Positions 3,302 through 5,217 of a stretch of DNA of 5,217 nt are shown here, piece by piece. The notes below the pieces were generated by a model. The model did not search any database. It saw only the letters and a list, made by a program, of their open reading frames with translations, and was not told where the DNA came from. Numbering within the stretch: the stretch's first letter is position 1; every line of letters begins with the position of its first letter. A program made the position numbers and the translations under genes. This DNA comes from JAUPVO01 sp964420875 (GTDB lineage Bacteria; Patescibacteriota; Minisyncoccia; Phycocordibacterales; UBA5272): positions 1 to 5,217 of the forward strand of contig CAYQUK010000019.1 of the NCBI GenBank assembly GCA_964420875.1, in the 5' to 3' direction.

Positions 3302-5217
3302 ATGGTGAGTGACAAAGTGTTTTCTGTAAAATATCAATATATAAAGTATTTTTTATTAGCCATTGCGACACTGGTTTTTATTGGCTATGTATACATAAGT
3401 AAAACAGGGGCCGATACAACACCTGTATTCCAAAGATGGATAGGGGGGCCGATATCAGGTCCAACAAGGGTAGGGGTCCAGAATCTTGACTACCCACAGG
3501 CTATAGTCATAGATAGTAGTGGTAATAAATTTTTCACTGCTGGCAATGCTTACAATACTGTTATATTTAAATACGATGCAAATGATAACTTTGTGATGTC
3601 TTTCGGAGAAAGTGGTACATCTACTGGTGAGATGTCATACATCGAGCGTCTCGCTATTGACGCTCAAGACAATATTTACGCTACAGATTGCTGTTCAAAG
3701 GTTCTCAAATTCGATAATAACGGCAACTTCCTTTTCGAATTCGGCTCATATGACGCAGGGAATGGAAACGGTAAATTCCAATACCCAGACTCAGTAGCTA
3801 TTAATCCAGTTAATAATTATATATATGTATCTGACTACTATCGTAACGACATACAAGTGTTCGATACAAATGGAAACTATGTAGAAAAGTTTGGAGGTTC
3901 TGGTTCTGGTGATGGACAATTCTCTTGTCCATACGGTATAACTTTTGATCCTAATAATGATATATACGTAGCTGACACTTGTCATCATCGTATACAAAAA
4001 TTCGCTTCATCAACACATACCTTCCTGTCTAAATTTGGAACACAAGGTAGTGGGGATGGACAGTTTTACTACCCATACAACCTAGTAATAGACAGTCATG
4101 GAGATTTACTGGTAAATGATGCTAATAATAATAGGGTTCAAAAGTTTTCATCTACCACACATGCTTTCATCTCTAGCTTCTCAACTTTATCAAACGGATA
4201 CGGAGACATTGCGGTAGATACTCAAAATAATGTATATGTTGCAGCCCAGAGTTCTAACAAACTAGTTAAGTATGACTCATCTGGCAATTTAATAAAATCT
4301 TATAGCTCTGCCGGTAATTCTGACGGGGAGTTTGATTGGCCTATAGGCATAGCCATAGATTCTGATAAAAATATCTACATAACAGATGACCGCAATAGTC
4401 GCATCCAAAAATTTGATAGTAACGGTAACTTTATACTAAAATTTGGTTCATTGGGTAATGGGGCCGGACAGTTTGTAGATAACAACTCTATGAATGGAAT
4501 AGAGATAGATGGGCAGGGTGATGTTTATATCTCTAACCCAGGATCTGATCGTGTTCAAAAATATGATAGCAGTGGCAACTTTTTGTTTCAATTTGGTTCG
4601 TTGGGTTTTTCAGATGGACAATTTAACGATCCTGCTGACATTGCTATAGATTTAAATACTAATAATGTGTATGTGGTGGAGGAGCTGAATCACAGGGTTT
4701 CTGTTTTTGATTCTGCTGGCAACTTTTTGTTTAAATTCGGAACTTTTGGGTCTGGTGACGGACAATTCAACAGACCTATGGGTATAACCATAACATCTCA
4801 AGGATATGTTTATGTTGCTCAAAGAAATGATTCTTTATCAAACATACAAAAGTTTGACTTAAATGGTAACTATATATCAAAATTTGGTTCTGCGGGATCT
4901 GGTGATGGACAATTTAGCTTTTACACATATCTATCTTATTTAGAGCATGACGCATCTGGAAATATTTACGTCGCTGATTATAACAATCAGCGTATACAAA
5001 AATTCGATAGTAATGGTAATTTTGTTTCAAAGTTTAGTACGGCAGACAAAGGCATAAGGCCACTAGGTATAGCCAGAGACAGTGCTGGAACTTTTTATAT
5101 AACCGGTCTTTTTGCAAACTCCGCCGCCATCTACGCCCCAACCCCTCTCCTCATCACCTCTGTCTCAAGCAGCGTCTCCACCAGTAGCGCAACAATCACC
5201 TGGACCTCATCAGAAGC
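3302..5217 (+). CDS. Membrane-anchored or secreted NHL-repeat beta-propeller protein, partial at 3' end
   Basis: An open frame of 638 complete codons without a stop runs off the window. Residues 1-15 are polar and basic, and about 16-33 form a hydrophobic helix (FLLAIATLVFIGYVYI) acting as a signal anchor or uncleaved signal peptide, so the rest should be outside the cell. From about residue 64 to 612 there are about twelve repeats of 42-50 residues of the NHL type, with the recurring elements GIAIDSxxNIYVxD, NxRIQKFD, SNGNFxxKFG and GSGDGQF. Twelve repeats would make two six-bladed propellers, a protein- or sugar-binding scaffold. After residue 612 a new module begins (ITSVSSSVSTSSATITWTSS), like the first strands of a fibronectin type III or similar Ig-like domain. 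The ATG at 3302 fits the -10 spacing; the next codon, GTG, is an alternative. No enzymatic motif is seen. Roles in adhesion or cell-surface interaction are inferred from its architecture. Confidence 0.9.
   Translation, partial: MVSDKVFSVKYQYIKYFLLAIATLVFIGYVYISKTGADTTPVFQRWIGGPISGPTRVGVQNLDYPQAIVIDSSGNKFFTAGNAYNTVIFKYDANDNFVMSFGESGTSTGEMSYIERLAIDAQDNIYATDCCSKVLKFDNNGNFLFEFGSYDAGNGNGKFQYPDSVAINPVNNYIYVSDYYRNDIQVFDTNGNYVEKFGGSGSGDGQFSCPYGITFDPNNDIYVADTCHHRIQKFASSTHTFLSKFGTQGSGDGQFYYPYNLVIDSHGDLLVNDANNNRVQKFSSTTHAFISSFSTLSNGYGDIAVDTQNNVYVAAQSSNKLVKYDSSGNLIKSYSSAGNSDGEFDWPIGIAIDSDKNIYITDDRNSRIQKFDSNGNFILKFGSLGNGAGQFVDNNSMNGIEIDGQGDVYISNPGSDRVQKYDSSGNFLFQFGSLGFSDGQFNDPADIAIDLNTNNVYVVEELNHRVSVFDSAGNFLFKFGTFGSGDGQFNRPMGITITSQGYVYVAQRNDSLSNIQKFDLNGNYISKFGSAGSGDGQFSFYTYLSYLEHDASGNIYVADYNNQRIQKFDSNGNFVSKFSTADKGIRPLGIARDSAGTFYITGLFANSAAIYAPTPLLITSVSSSVSTSSATITWTSSE
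3491..5135 (+). repeat. Twelve NHL-type coding repeats
   Basis: The repeat unit is about 140 bases and is diverged at DNA level, but some stretches stay nearly identical. For example TCTGGTGATGGACAATT occurs exactly at 3905-3921 and 4898-4914, with close variants near 4053, 4615 and 4751. Blades 1, 2, 5, 8 and 12 are the most diverged; blade 5 lacks the GDGQF turn, and blade 12 lacks the RIQKF strand. These are protein-coding repeats and not a CRISPR array or independent tandem DNA element. Confidence 0.8.
5150..5217 (+). other. Start of a fibronectin III/Ig-like domain within the NHL protein
   Basis: Residues from about 617 (LITSVSSSVSTSSATITWTS) match the opening of small beta-sandwich modules common in large surface proteins of CPR bacteria, in which a Ser/Thr-rich strand is followed by a strand ending in W-T. 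Only the first two strands are in the window. Codons here end mostly in C, unlike the A/T-ending codons of the propeller. Confidence 0.5.

Noticed and set aside
3491..5135. CRISPR array or non-coding tandem repeat
   Set aside because: Repeat units are about 140 bases, diverged, in one continuous reading frame and match NHL protein repeats.
121..5217. Alternative genetic code with TGA as glycine (as in Gracilibacteria/SR1)
   Set aside because: No in-frame TGA occurs in roughly 1,600 codons and all reading frames make sense with the standard code. TGA is also not seen as a stop, but four stops are too few to read anything into that.

Overview
This AT-rich window looks like a chromosomal segment of an ultra-small bacterium of the Candidate Phyla Radiation (Patescibacteria), most likely Parcubacteria-like. 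The reasons are: a nucleoside diphosphate kinase of the roughly 200-residue form with the C-terminal tail LYDVNLDGILE; a large secreted NHL-repeat protein that runs into a module of the SATITWTSSE type; no recognisable Shine-Dalgarno sequence before any gene; and promoters reduced to an extended -10 box (TGnTATAnT or close) 6 to 8 bases before an ATG. The assignment comes from remembered family features, not from a search. The standard code fits: four stops are visible (TAG, TAA, TAG, TAG) and no in-frame TGA occurs.

Layout, all on the + strand. Bases 1-36 are AT-rich with no visible gene. A 19-bp terminator hairpin (37-77) runs straight into an extended -10 promoter (77-85) for ndk (121-741). 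Just after the ndk stop, bases 745-925 contain a possible -10 box, a region that folds into a closed, multi-helix RNA (about 757-883), and a second long terminator hairpin (882-925). This looks like an independent small non-coding RNA gene with some resemblance to 6S RNA. The second hairpin again runs directly into an extended -10 box (925-933). That promoter drives a two-gene operon: a small membrane protein (942-1304) overlapping by 13 bases a beta-CASP metallo-beta-lactamase ribonuclease (1292-2665). Next come a LOG/SLOG-type Rossmann protein (2698-3270) and the start of a membrane-anchored NHL beta-propeller protein (3302 to beyond the right edge). Each of these two has its own extended -10 promoter.

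Functional reading: ndk (NTP supply), the beta-CASP nuclease (RNA processing or decay) and the LOG-like protein (a possible nucleotide-processing enzyme) are housekeeping-style functions. The NHL protein is an extracellular surface or secreted protein. Apart from the overlapping pair, the genes appear to be separately promoted and compactly packed. The most notable signals are the candidate structured RNA, the two terminator-promoter fusions, the uniform leaderless gene starts, and a sharp change in base composition at the last domain of the NHL protein.
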